DNA of 64,000 nt from Lutispora saccharofermentans (GTDB taxonomy: Bacteria; Bacillota; Clostridia; Lutisporales; Lutisporaceae): positions 19,797 through 83,796 of the forward strand of contig NZ_JAJEKE010000020.1 of the NCBI RefSeq assembly GCF_024363565.1, read 5' to 3'. The notes under the pieces were generated by a model, which made no database searches, had not been told where the DNA came from, and saw only the letters and a list, made by a program, of their open reading frames with translations. The translations under genes were made by a program, and so were the position numbers. This document shows positions 8,195 to 16,934 of this stretch, piece after piece (the stretch's first letter is position 1; each line of letters begins with the position of its first letter).

Positions 8195-10076
8195 TTATAT
8201 CGTCACTGCAGCATCGTAGCCGGTGCGTGTTGCTTCATAAATTCTTTTACACTCCTTGCAATCACCTACTCGTACAAACTCACGGGCCGTAAAGCGCAGG
8301 GCTTCCGCTTCATCGCTTCGAGGCCGCAGCCCGGCTGCGATAACCACCGTATCAGCTTCAAAGAATACTTCTTTGCCATCAGCATCTACTGCAAATACGC
8401 CTTTATCGGTAATCTTGGTGCACCTTGTGTTAAGGCAGGATTTGACATCCAGTTTCTCCATTTCCATCAGAGTAGCCCGCAGATGCAAGAACCATGCATC
8501 ACGCGCCAGAGTGTCGCCCATTTCCAGTATTGTCACGTCCTTGCCCTGCTCGCGGTAATGGATGCTCTCTTCGCATCCCACCAAGCCGCCGCCCACTACC
8601 ACTACTTTTTGGCCGATTTCCTTACCTTTGCCAAAATCCCGGGCAGCCACGTACACACTGTCACCGTTGATGCCGGGAATATCCGGAATCAGTGCTTCGC
8701 CACCGATAGCAGCAATCAAGGTGTCGGGAGCAATCTGCTCCACCAGCTCCGGAGTGACAGTTGTATTCAGCAGCACCTTGATACCTGCTTTTCCTACTTG
8801 AGTAATCAGCGCGTTTTTGTACTGCTTCATCAACTTTTTGAAAGAAATATCGTCGGCGGAATTTAGCATCCCCCCTAAACGCCCGCTTTTTTCACAGAGA
8901 ATGACTTCATGTCCCCGCTGGGCAGCAGTAATAGCGGCCTGCCTCAGGATTCACCGTACAGCGGTGAACCCGCATGGCAAAAGGCACATGAGGTACAAAA
9001 TCCATGCTCAGGCACATGTTGCACCGCAAGCAATTAATGACTTCGTCCTCTTCGCCCCGACGGATTTTGTTGACAAGGTCAAAATCAGTGATAGTACCTC
9101 TGGCAATATTTATAATATCTACCTTGCCGCTGGCTACCAACTCCTCCATATAAGCAGGATCATTACCCAGTGCGCCAACAGTAGCAACAGCAGTTTTGTG
9201 GACGTTTCGCTTTATCTGCTCCGCAAAAGTCACGTTAACGCCGTCTTTTAAGTACATGGATGGGAACATGCGGGTAGAAGTATCCGGAACATTAAACGAT
9301 CCGGCAGATACATGGAAAATGTCCACCATGCCATCCAGAATTTTGGCGTATTCAATCGATTCCTCTATAGTAACGCCGCCTTCATACAGGTCGGAGCCGC
9401 TCATACGCCATTCAATGGGATAATTGGGACCGCAGTATTTACGTATCCGCTCAATTACCATGCGTGCAAAACGAGAGCGGTTCTCTACGCTGCCGCCGTA
9501 TTTATCCTTTCTTTGGTTGGTGGCAGGAGCCATGAACTGGGAAAAAATCCAACCATGGCAGGCGTGGATGCAGCAGATATCAATACCACAGAATTTTGCC
9601 ATGTAGGCCGCTTTGCCAAAGCTTTCTACCGCTTCCTCAATCATGTCTTCATCCATTTCGGCGACCATTTCCCCGTAAATTCCCATATGGGCGCTAGGGC
9701 CCACCGGCCCTTTCTGGCAGTACTCCGGGCGAGCCCGACAACCGGCGTGAACCAGCTCGATAGATGCCAATCCATCGTACTGGTGAATGGCATCGCTGCA
9801 ATTGATCAGGGATGAAATCACTTCGATATCATCAAGAGCCAGCATACGGCCATGAGCCTTGGCCCGAACCCGATCAATAATCGCTTCACCCAGGCTAATC
9901 ACTGCCAGGCCGCCCTTGGCCTTGGTTTGGTAAAAAGCAATGTTCTGCGGGGTAAAGTAGCCATCCGGAGTCAGATCGCTCATTCCTTGAGGTGCAGACC
10001 AAATTCTGTTCTTGGCAATTCTATTTCCGATTGTAATAGGTTGGAACAAAGCCGGATACTTTAATATAGCGGTCAT
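8195..10076 (-). pseudogene. NADH:flavin oxidoreductase / 2-enoate reductase-like gene, broken by an internal deletion
   Basis: Two adjacent frames encode the two halves of an approximately 640-residue Old-Yellow-Enzyme/2,4-dienoyl-CoA reductase-type flavoprotein. The first (10076 to 8907; ATG 7 bases after AAGGAAG) is the FMN TIM barrel (NRIAKNRIWSAPQGM, then WIFSQFMAPATNQRKDKYGG near 185) followed by a Cys-rich Fe-S region (INCLRCNMC, RCTVNPEAG). The second (to 8195) is the FAD/NAD half (VVVVGGGLVGCE; GYDAAVTI end). At about 8940 the sequence passes from VNPEA directly into AAITAAQRGHEVILCEK in another frame. The 25-30 residues holding the first GxGxxG FAD loop are missing. As written the enzyme cannot be made whole. 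It is followed upstream by an APC permease in the same direction. Related enzymes reduce enoates or dienoyl-CoAs; substrate here unknown. A sequencing or assembly error is the alternative. Confidence 0.85.
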
Positions 10077-10106
10077 GTTGCATCTTCCTTTCATATGGTT
10101 TTAATT

Positions 10107-11510
10107 TTATGCCTCTTCGTAACTAATTTCCATATTGACATTTCCGTTTCGGTCACGCCAGAAGGTGTAGGCCAAGGCAAACACCAATGCTCCCAGGTTG
10201 CTGAGAATCATATACCAGTTCATGTCGCCTACCATTACCAGCAATCCAATTTGCAGCAGGCAGACGGTGCCACCTATAATACTAAGGCCCTTCAGCAGGC
10301 GATCAGATACATGAAACCGGGATTTTTCCCACAGATCCGGCACAACCTTTTTCACATTGGCAACCGAGAAGCAGATCATGGCAAAGCAAACGTTGGTCAG
10401 GATAATGGCCAGGTTTGCAATAGCATCCACATTCACGCCAAAAAAGATGGGCAGCAGGCATTCCAGATACAGTATGGTAAGGATGGTAACCGGTGCTTTA
10501 TACCGCTTGCCGATTTTGGCCACAAAAGGCGGAAACCATCCATCCACGGCCGCCTGCAGAATGGGCTTTGTGACCCAGCCTAAGGATGCGTTCAAGGTGG
10601 TTGTCAAGGCAAAAATTGCTCCGCCAACAATAAAGAAAACGTAAATGGGGCGGGGGAATATTTTGGCCGCTACCAGGGACAAGGGCTGACCGGCCACTTC
10701 CGCCACCGGCAATACTCCGGATGCCACAACTGCAATCAGAGAATAGAAAACAGCTATAATTACCGTTGCAAGAATTATAATAACCGGGATGTCCTTGGTG
10801 GGGTTTTTCGCCTCTGCCCCCAGGTGAACAATTACATTGGCTCCGCCTACCGCCCAGGTAAGCAGTGCGCCGGCAGCAAACAGACCTGTTAATCCACTGG
10901 TTAAAAAGTCCTCAGTAAAATAATTGGGACTTACCTGAGGAAGGCCAAATACGATAAATGCGGTCAGCCCCAGTGTCATGCAAACCATCATGGCATTTTG
11001 GAGTTTTGCCGCTCCCTGTATGCCAAACAGGTTTGTTACGTAGAAAATAGTCAGAACGGCAAAGGCGATTAACTTACCTATCATACTGACCAATCCCGGA
11101 TTGATGGTACTTCTTCCAATGAGGTCAAGCAGATATTGAGAAACGCTGATGGCATACATGGCCAATGCTGTCCATGAAATGATATGAACAATGACATAAA
11201 AGCCCGCTGCCTTTTTGTGCTGTAAAAAAGCCAGCTGTGTATAGAAGCCGCCGCGCAACCGCACTGTTCCGCTGACAAGCATCATGGGAATATCCATCAT
11301 GATTGTGAATACCGCCGCAATCAGCATTGCCACACTGACCGACCGTCCGGTCATTCCAATTCCCACACCCACCAGCGCAAAAACACCGGAGCCAATGGTT
11401 TGCCCAATGGCAATGGATAGCAAGTCCTTTCGATCCAGTACCCGTTTGAGTTCCTTGGTCGATGTCATATGCCCACCCGATGCATTTTTTTGCGTTGTTT
11501 GTTCTTCCAT
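10107..11510 (-). CDS. APC-superfamily amino acid permease
   Basis: A 467-residue integral membrane protein with about 12 hydrophobic segments. The amino-terminal motif LLSIAIGQTIGSGVFALVGV near residue 29 is the consensus TM1 substrate-binding turn of amino-acid/polyamine/organocation carriers; a further conserved stretch is GGANVIVHLGAEAKNP near 220. GAGGAGG precedes the ATG. It is 30 bases upstream of the flavin oxidoreductase on the same strand, so the two form an operon for uptake and reduction of one compound, probably an amino acid or derivative. A -24/-12 promoter at 11631-11645 and a dyad upstream of it indicate sigma-54 control, probably by the activator encoded at 11873-13318. Confidence 0.9.
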   Translation of the reverse strand: MEEQTTQKNASGGHMTSTKELKRVLDRKDLLSIAIGQTIGSGVFALVGVGIGMTGRSVSVAMLIAAVFTIMMDIPMMLVSGTVRLRGGFYTQLAFLQHKKAAGFYVIVHIISWTALAMYAISVSQYLLDLIGRSTINPGLVSMIGKLIAFAVLTIFYVTNLFGIQGAAKLQNAMMVCMTLGLTAFIVFGLPQVSPNYFTEDFLTSGLTGLFAAGALLTWAVGGANVIVHLGAEAKNPTKDIPVIIILATVIIAVFYSLIAVVASGVLPVAEVAGQPLSLVAAKIFPRPIYVFFIVGGAIFALTTTLNASLGWVTKPILQAAVDGWFPPFVAKIGKRYKAPVTILTILYLECLLPIFFGVNVDAIANLAIILTNVCFAMICFSVANVKKVVPDLWEKSRFHVSDRLLKGLSIIGGTVCLLQIGLLVMVGDMNWYMILSNLGALVFALAYTFWRDRNGNVNMEISYEEA

Positions 11511-11630
11511 GTTAATTCCTCCTCACTATAACTGAAATGATATGATGAAACATGTGGCCTGTCTGCGCAGATCCTCCGACTGGTTGCACAGCAGTGGTCT
11601 TTTGCGCAGATATTCACTTTCTATCACAGA

Positions 11631-11645
11631 GCAAATTTTATGCCA
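11631..11645 (-). promoter_or_regulatory. Sigma-54 promoter (-24/-12) of the APC permease operon
   Basis: Minus strand TGGCAT-AAAAT-TTGC matches TGGCAY-N5-TTGC with the required GG-N10-GC spacing, about 120 bases before the permease start. Confidence 0.8.
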
Positions 11646-11651
11646 ACCCGG

Positions 11652-11692
11652 CCTTTTACAGATGTTTCTTATGAATAAACATCTGTAGAAGG
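11652..11692. promoter_or_regulatory. Palindromic site upstream of the sigma-54 promoter (probable activator-binding site)
   Basis: Arms CCTTTTACAGATGTTT and AAACATCTGTAGAAGG (one mismatch) are separated by 9 bases, immediately upstream of the -24 element. The position and symmetry suit an enhancer for a dimeric sigma-54 activator, although it is closer to the promoter than is usual. Confidence 0.55.
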
Positions 11693-11852
11693 TCGAGTTG
11701 GCATTTAATTAACAAATGCATGGGCGTAGGGTAATCATCTATTGCTTTATGCCTTTATTTTTATATGTAGCGATACTCTAGATGTCAGTTTTTTTTACAA
11801 CTTAATTGTAGTATTTGTCTAAGCTAAACCTATGCATTGGCATAGCAGCATA

Positions 11853-11887
11853 TGTCAGAATATTTAACACTGTTAAATATTCTGACA
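11853..11887. repeat. Perfect 17-bp inverted repeat spanning the stop codon of the sigma-54 activator
   Basis: TGTCAGAATATTTAACA and its exact complement are separated by a single C. The stop codon of the activator gene (11873-11875) lies inside. No T-run follows, so it is not a classical terminator; it may stabilise the 3' end or be a binding site. Confidence 0.8.
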
Positions 11888-13318
11888 TGAATCAATTGCG
11901 TATTTTTCTATCTTATAATAGAGCGCCGGTCTTGAAATCTGCAGGAATTGGGCGGCTTTGGTCTTGTTACCATTGCAGAAGGCCAGGACTTTTTCTATTG
12001 CTTCCTTTTCCGCACGCATACAGATTTGTTCCAGCGTGCTACCGTCGTAATCTTCATAGGAAGCATCTCGTTGTAATATATCGGCCAGCTCCCGGAAATC
12101 CCGTTGGGAGAGAATATCGGACTTACATACCGTCATGGCACGTTCGATGATGTTACTTAACTCCCGTACATTTCCCGGCCAGCGGTATCGGTAGAAAAGC
12201 TGCATTGCCTCATCGGAAACCCCCTCCACATTCAAGTTCAGGGATTTGTTGAATCGGGCGATAAAATGCTGTACCATCTCGGGAATATCCTCTTTCCGTT
12301 CCCGCAAGGGTGGAATGTCAAAATTAACCACATTCAGCCGGTAATACAGGTCTTCCCTGAACTTGCCCTGATTCACCAGCTCCTTCAGGTTTTTATTGGT
12401 GGCCGCAATCACCCGCACATCTACCGGCACGATGCGGGAACCAATTTTGTCTATGGATTTTTCCTGCAGTACCCGCAGCAGCTTGGGCTGTATATGATAA
12501 GGAAGCTGGTCTACCTCATCCAGAAATAAAGTGCTTTTGTGAGCCATCTCAAACTTTCCAGCCTTACCTCCTTTTTTAGCACCGGTGAATGCGCCGTCGG
12601 TATAGCCAAACATTTCTGATTCGAACAAACTTTCAGGTATTGCGGCACAGTTGACCTCTACCATATCCATCAGTGCCCGCCGGCTGATATCATGGATCGC
12701 ATGGGCAATCAACTCCTTACCGCTGCCTGTTTCCCCTGTAATCAGCACGGTGGAATTGTAATTGGATATTGCGAAGATTTTTTCCTTAATGGTTTTCATA
12801 GCAGGTGATTTTCCAATAATACCCGACATCTTATACTTGATGATTTCCGGTTTGGACAACCGTTTTTTGATTTCCTCAATGCTTTCGGTCAGGTCAATTT
12901 GTCCGCCATCGGCCAGTTTTATGATTTCCAGCAAAAAGTTGCGGATCTGGTAATCATCGACAAAGAAATCGTATTCTAATGCGCCGATTCCTCGTTTTTC
13001 ACCGTTTACCCGCTTGATACGGGATACAGTAGCTACTCCGGCTGTAAAGTAGTAAGTATTGGTTTCCCGTTGGCCGCTGTCTAGAAATGCGGGAATTTGA
13101 CAGGTGGGGTGAAGCTGCAAAACCGGCTGACCTGCAATTTGACTTTTCTTGTCTAGACCCATCCGTTTGTCCATCCGATCTAGAATCGATGGAGACATAT
13201 ATTTAATTTTTCCGGCTTCATTTGTAATAATGAGTCCGTCAATGTTATCCAGCACCAAGCGGCACTCTTCCAGTGTCATATCAAAATTATTGTATTTTGG
13301 GTTCGTTTGCCTTTTCAT
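11873..13318 (-). CDS. Sigma-54-dependent transcriptional activator (PAS-AAA-Fis)
   Basis: A 481-residue enhancer-binding protein. Residues 15-125 form a PAS-like sensor (VLDNIDGLIITNEAGKIKYM). Residues 165-390 are the AAA+ sigma-54 interaction domain, with Walker A GETGSGKE, the sigma-54 contact loop GAFTGAKKGGK, Walker B TLFLDEVDQL and the arginine-rich FREDLYYRLNV. A Fis-type helix-turn-helix ends the protein (NKTKAAQFLQISRPALYYKI). AAGGAG lies 8 bases before the ATG. It sits between two sigma-54 promoters, one reading left to the permease operon and one reading right to the MFS gene, so it is the probable activator of both. The inducing ligand is unknown and presumably the permease substrate. 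Confidence 0.92.
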   Translation of the reverse strand: MKRQTNPKYNNFDMTLEECRLVLDNIDGLIITNEAGKIKYMSPSILDRMDKRMGLDKKSQIAGQPVLQLHPTCQIPAFLDSGQRETNTYYFTAGVATVSRIKRVNGEKRGIGALEYDFFVDDYQIRNFLLEIIKLADGGQIDLTESIEEIKKRLSKPEIIKYKMSGIIGKSPAMKTIKEKIFAISNYNSTVLITGETGSGKELIAHAIHDISRRALMDMVEVNCAAIPESLFESEMFGYTDGAFTGAKKGGKAGKFEMAHKSTLFLDEVDQLPYHIQPKLLRVLQEKSIDKIGSRIVPVDVRVIAATNKNLKELVNQGKFREDLYYRLNVVNFDIPPLRERKEDIPEMVQHFIARFNKSLNLNVEGVSDEAMQLFYRYRWPGNVRELSNIIERAMTVCKSDILSQRDFRELADILQRDASYEDYDGSTLEQICMRAEKEAIEKVLAFCNGNKTKAAQFLQISRPALYYKIEKYAIDSCQNI

Positions 13319-13449
13319 TGCTCATACTCCTTGCCCTGGTAACAACCACTCCTGTTATTAAAAACAGTATATATAAAAATTAGTTAAAATTCAAATATAT
13401 ATATGCAATATTTATATATAGTAATCGGCTGACACTTGTATTTAGATGT

Positions 13450-13465
13450 TGGCATGAATATTGCT
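13450..13465 (+). promoter_or_regulatory. Sigma-54 promoter of the MFS gene
   Basis: TGGCAT-GAATA-TTGCT matches the -24/-12 consensus with GG-N10-GC spacing, 60 bases before the MFS start codon and divergent from the activator gene. Confidence 0.8.
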
Positions 13466-13524
13466 ATTTTGTACCGTAGCTTCATTGTTAATGAGATAAA
13501 GTTAAGACAAGGTAGGGATGATAA

Positions 13525-14769
13525 TTGAATGAGACGCAAGGTGTAAAAAAACCGTTCCGTTTTGCGGGATGGTATATTGTTTTAATCAGTGCATTGGCCG
13601 GTTGCAGTATATCGTCTGCCTCCTCGCAATTTTCCGCCACTGCGGCGGATTTGTCTTTGAAAAGCGGTCTGTCGGTTGCTCTTCTCCTGACCGCAGATAC
13701 CGTAAAATCTGCCGCTATTGTAGCAGCTATGATGTGTGCTGGATCGATTTACAGACGGGTGAGGTTGCATCTGATTTTTGCATTTGCCTTTGTCTGTGCC
13801 ATCGTTCCACAGCTATTTTTGCCGTCTGTTTCTTCTCCAGCAGCACTTATATTTCTTAAAATTCTGCAGGGATTGGGTGCTGTTATTTTCCCAATTTTGA
13901 TTATGATTTCGATGCAAGTAGTCCAACCATCGCAAGCAGGATTTGCATCGGCTGTTTTTATCGGCCTATTTAACTGCGGCGGTGGAGCCGGCGGCATGAT
14001 TGCGGGATTTTTAGGCCCCAAGCTTGGCTGGGAATCCTCTTATTATGTTTTGGCTGCGATTCAGGCTGCTACCGGCACTGTTTGGCTTATTACTGTAAAA
14101 ACAAATGACTTTCGGCACACTTCCTCTCCAAGCGCCTCTCGAAGGTCTTCCTTCCGGTTGCTTCTGTCTCCACAGGTTTGGTTGTTGATTCTAGCCTTTC
14201 TTTCCACCACCTATGTATTGCAGGCAGTAACGGTTGGTATACCGCTTTTTAGCATGTGGATAGGGTATGGCGATTGGGAAACCGCCCAAATTTCATCTGC
14301 CGCCCTGATGGGTACCTTGATTTCCTGTCTAGTGTCGGGCAAAATTTCGGATATGATTGCCCTGCGATCGCAGAACAGAGCAAAAGCACGTTTGACAGTG
14401 CTGATGCTAGGTTCCCTGTTGATTGCTTTAGCTTCCTGCCTTTTTATTTTTGTAGATTTGTCATCGTTCCCGATTTTTTATCTGTGTGTGCTCCTGATTT
14501 GCTTCGCCTCATCATGGGGACTTGGCACCTTTTATGCTATCCTACCGGAGTTATATAATAACAGCGATTTGCCTCTGGTCACAGGGTTTGCAGGAGGGGT
14601 TGGAGATATAGGAATGCCGCTAGCGCAGTTCATTGTCGTCGTTATGTTTGGCACTCGGGGGCTTTGGGAATGGGGATGGGGCACCTGTGCCCTGACTGCT
14701 GCCATTAGCATCGGCGCCTGCATAGTTTTATTGCTGAAGCATGTGTCACAAAACAGCATAAATAGTTAA
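13525..14769 (+). CDS. Major facilitator superfamily transporter
   Basis: A 414-residue membrane protein with about 12 hydrophobic segments in two bundles and a hydrophilic loop near residues 195-205, the usual MFS layout. The start is TTG at 13525 (MNETQGVKKPFRF), with AGGG about 10 bases upstream. The glycine-rich FNCGGGAGGMIAGFLGPKLG near residue 150 resembles TM5 of oxalate/formate-antiporter-like and other anion MFS carriers, but the substrate cannot be read. It is transcribed from a sigma-54 promoter divergently from the activator, so it belongs to the same catabolic cassette as the APC permease, perhaps as product exporter. Downstream sequence is gene debris. Confidence 0.88.
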   Translation: MNETQGVKKPFRFAGWYIVLISALAGCSISSASSQFSATAADLSLKSGLSVALLLTADTVKSAAIVAAMMCAGSIYRRVRLHLIFAFAFVCAIVPQLFLPSVSSPAALIFLKILQGLGAVIFPILIMISMQVVQPSQAGFASAVFIGLFNCGGGAGGMIAGFLGPKLGWESSYYVLAAIQAATGTVWLITVKTNDFRHTSSPSASRRSSFRLLLSPQVWLLILAFLSTTYVLQAVTVGIPLFSMWIGYGDWETAQISSAALMGTLISCLVSGKISDMIALRSQNRAKARLTVLMLGSLLIALASCLFIFVDLSSFPIFYLCVLLICFASSWGLGTFYAILPELYNNSDLPLVTGFAGGVGDIGMPLAQFIVVVMFGTRGLWEWGWGTCALTAAISIGACIVLLLKHVSQNSINS

Positions 14770-14809
14770 GGTTTCCGTTTGTTTATGAAGATAGAATGGA
14801 GGAAGTGCT

Positions 14810-14899
14810 GTGGAAGTTACCGTGGTGCTTAGCGTGCTAAACGCAAAGTATGTACATGCATCGCCTCATGTGAACATCATATGGGTGAGCCGGAAGTAA
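14810..14899 (+). pseudogene. N-terminal fragment of a cobalamin-binding radical-SAM-like protein
   Basis: A 29-codon frame begins at GTG, 5 bases after GGAGGAAGT. It encodes VLSVLNAKYVHAS, resembling the first strand of B12-binding/radical-SAM proteins (LNAKYIHSS pattern), then stops. A real start truncated by rearrangement is the best explanation; the IS256 remnant follows within 70 bases. Confidence 0.5.
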
Positions 14900-14966
14900 G
14901 CTACTATGCAAAAGATGTGCTGCAAAACAACTGAGGTGCCTTGTAAAAGCCTGGCAGCCGTTTATT

Positions 14967-15207
14967 CTACCCTTGACGCGGCGGTTGTTTTCTGCTAATC
15001 AGGCAGCCTGTCGTCAAATAATATCTCCAGCTGGGGCTGACGGTTAAAATTCTCAATGGCATTGGTAGTATAAATGAGCGTCCTGACCTCCTGGGGATAT
15101 TTGAAATATGTGGACAGATTCGCCCAGTTTGCCCACCAGGGCAGGGAAATTTTGTGGTATTTCCCGTTCCATTTTTCATCGAAGGTATACAGTTGATAAT
15201 CTTTCAT
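14967..15207 (-). pseudogene. IS256-family (mutator) transposase remnant
   Basis: About 70 codons in one frame resemble the C-terminus of IS256-type transposases: FDEKWNGKYHKISLPWWANW, then FKYPQEVRTLIYTTNAIENF (the conserved YTTNAIE helix). After NRQ the protein skips directly to QLEILFDDRLPD and stops, so an internal segment of the C-terminus is also deleted. Nothing of the catalytic core remains. It marks an old insertion at the end of the G+C-rich cassette. Confidence 0.8.
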
Positions 15208-15286
15208 TCAAATTCCTATTTCTCGCCTTCTCTATACTGCCACGCATATCTGATTTCCTCATATGCTGTAATACCCACTGATATTG

Positions 15287-16816
15287 CTAAAAAGACATCT
15301 CCCCAACTGAATTCTCTGCTGCTTTGATTATCCCACCGTTTATTATGAGGCTTTCACACTTGTTTATATCCTCATATAAGGGTCTGTCTTCTTTCAGCAT
15401 CGGTACTGATTTTCTTATGGTGTCATATACAGGTGATGTTCCTTTACCGAGACCTTTGCTCCCTCTTAAGTCTATTGCCTGACATGCGCACATTATTTCC
15501 ATGGCTATTACTCTTCTCGCATTTTCCATTATGCTTCTTGCTTTTCTTGCTGCTATGGTCCCCATGGATACATGGTCTTCCTGGTTTGCTGATGACGGTA
15601 TGCTGTCTACACTTGCAGGGTGTGCAAGTACTTTGTTTTCCGATACTAAGGATGCTGCAGAGTATTGTACTATCATAAATCCTGAGTTTAGTCCCCCATG
15701 TTTGACTAAAAATGCGGGCAGTCCGCTTAAAGCCGGATTTACCAGTCTTTCAAGACGTCTTTCGGATATATCTGCAAGCTCTGATAGTGCTATTCCTAAA
15801 AAGTCAAAGCTTAATGCCATTGGCTGTCCGTGAAAGTTTCCTCCTGATATTCCTTCTAGTGTTTCCGGGAATATTATCGGATTGTCTGTTACTGAATTCA
15901 TTTCTATTTCTACTTCTTTTTTTACATAGTTTATTGCATCTTTGCTCGCTCCGTGTACTTGTGGTGAGCATCTTAGCGAGTAAGCATCCTGTACTCTTAT
16001 TTCTCCTTGTTTTGTTGTATTTTTGCTTCCTTCCAGCAGCTGCAGCAATATCCTTGCAGTGTCTGATTGTCCCTTATGGGGACGTACATCATGCACTCTA
16101 TTATCAAGAGCATTAGTTACTCCATTGTGTGCTTCGAAGCTCAATGCCACTGCTATGTCTGAAGCCTTTGCAAGGTTTATGGCGTCGTACAGTGCAAGGG
16201 CTCCTACCGAAGTCATGACTTGTGTTCCGTTTATCAATGCAAGTCCTTCCTTTGAGGTCAGTTCAATTACCGGTATTCCTGCTCTTTTCATGGCTTCTCC
16301 GCCGGGCAATATTTCTCCGTTGTATTCCGCTTCTCCAAGTCCTATCATAGGCAGAACCATGTGTGCTAATGGAGCCAGATCACCGCTTGCACCTAATGAG
16401 CCCTTTTCCGGTATTACAGGATGAACCTTTTTGTTAAGCATATCTATCATTGTTTGTATAGTTTCTAATTTTGCTCCTGAATACCCTTTCGCTAGATTAT
16501 TAATTCTTAATAGGATTATTCCCCTTACTATTTCTGTTTCAAATGGCTTTCCTGCTCCTACTGCATGTGTAATTATCAGATTTCTTTGCAAAAGCCTTGA
16601 TTCTTCCTTAGTTATTGTTACATCGCTGAACTTTCCGAAGCCTGTAGTTATACCGTATACTACTGTTTCATTGCCCACAAAATAATCTACAACTTTTCTT
16701 GATTTTAATATTTTATCCTTTGCCATATCTGATAATTCTACCTGCTCATACTTTCTGCATACTCTTATAACTTCTTCTAATGTCAACGTGTTCCCAGTAA
16801 TTATTATTTTACTCAT
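15287..16816 (-). CDS. hutH: Histidine ammonia-lyase
   Basis: A 509-residue aromatic amino acid lyase that deaminates histidine to urocanate in the cytosol. The MIO cofactor is formed from ASG in GSLGASGDLAPLAHM near residue 143. Also seen are YGITTGFGKF near residue 54, NGTQVM near 195, QDAYSLRCSPQVHG near 277 and SANQEDHVSMGT near 409, the last typical of histidases rather than phenylalanine or tyrosine lyases. GGAGG precedes the ATG. No urocanase, imidazolonepropionase or formiminoglutamate gene is adjacent, so the rest of the pathway must be elsewhere or the urocanate is used differently. A sigma-54 promoter 60 bases upstream and the neighbouring activator gene indicate inducible expression. 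Confidence 0.88.
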   Translation of the reverse strand: MSKIIITGNTLTLEEVIRVCRKYEQVELSDMAKDKILKSRKVVDYFVGNETVVYGITTGFGKFSDVTITKEESRLLQRNLIITHAVGAGKPFETEIVRGIILLRINNLAKGYSGAKLETIQTMIDMLNKKVHPVIPEKGSLGASGDLAPLAHMVLPMIGLGEAEYNGEILPGGEAMKRAGIPVIELTSKEGLALINGTQVMTSVGALALYDAINLAKASDIAVALSFEAHNGVTNALDNRVHDVRPHKGQSDTARILLQLLEGSKNTTKQGEIRVQDAYSLRCSPQVHGASKDAINYVKKEVEIEMNSVTDNPIIFPETLEGISGGNFHGQPMALSFDFLGIALSELADISERRLERLVNPALSGLPAFLVKHGGLNSGFMIVQYSAASLVSENKVLAHPASVDSIPSSANQEDHVSMGTIAARKARSIMENARRVIAMEIMCACQAIDLRGSKGLGKGTSPVYDTIRKSVPMLKEDRPLYEDINKCESLIINGGIIKAAENSVGEMSF

Positions 16817-16875
16817 TTAAGAACCTCCATTAATTATTAAAATTAGCATTAATGTTATATTTTATTTATATAAAT

Positions 16876-16890
16876 GCAAAATCCATGCCA
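16876..16890 (-). promoter_or_regulatory. Sigma-54 promoter of hutH
   Basis: Minus strand TGGCAT-GGATT-TTGC (then A) fits the -24/-12 consensus exactly in spacing, 60 bases before the hutH ATG and just after the end of the upstream activator gene. Confidence 0.82.
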
Positions 16891-16934
16891 ACTTCATAGA
16901 TAGTTTGTGGAAAACTTTATGATAAAAAGATGTG

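Noticed and set aside
8050..8292. 80-codon + strand frame upstream of the flavin gene
   Set aside because: It crosses the terminator and lies antisense to the conserved C-terminus of the flavin oxidoreductase.
15433..16685. Several + strand frames opposite hutH
   Set aside because: They are antisense to a clear histidase gene and lack ribosome sites and recognisable products.
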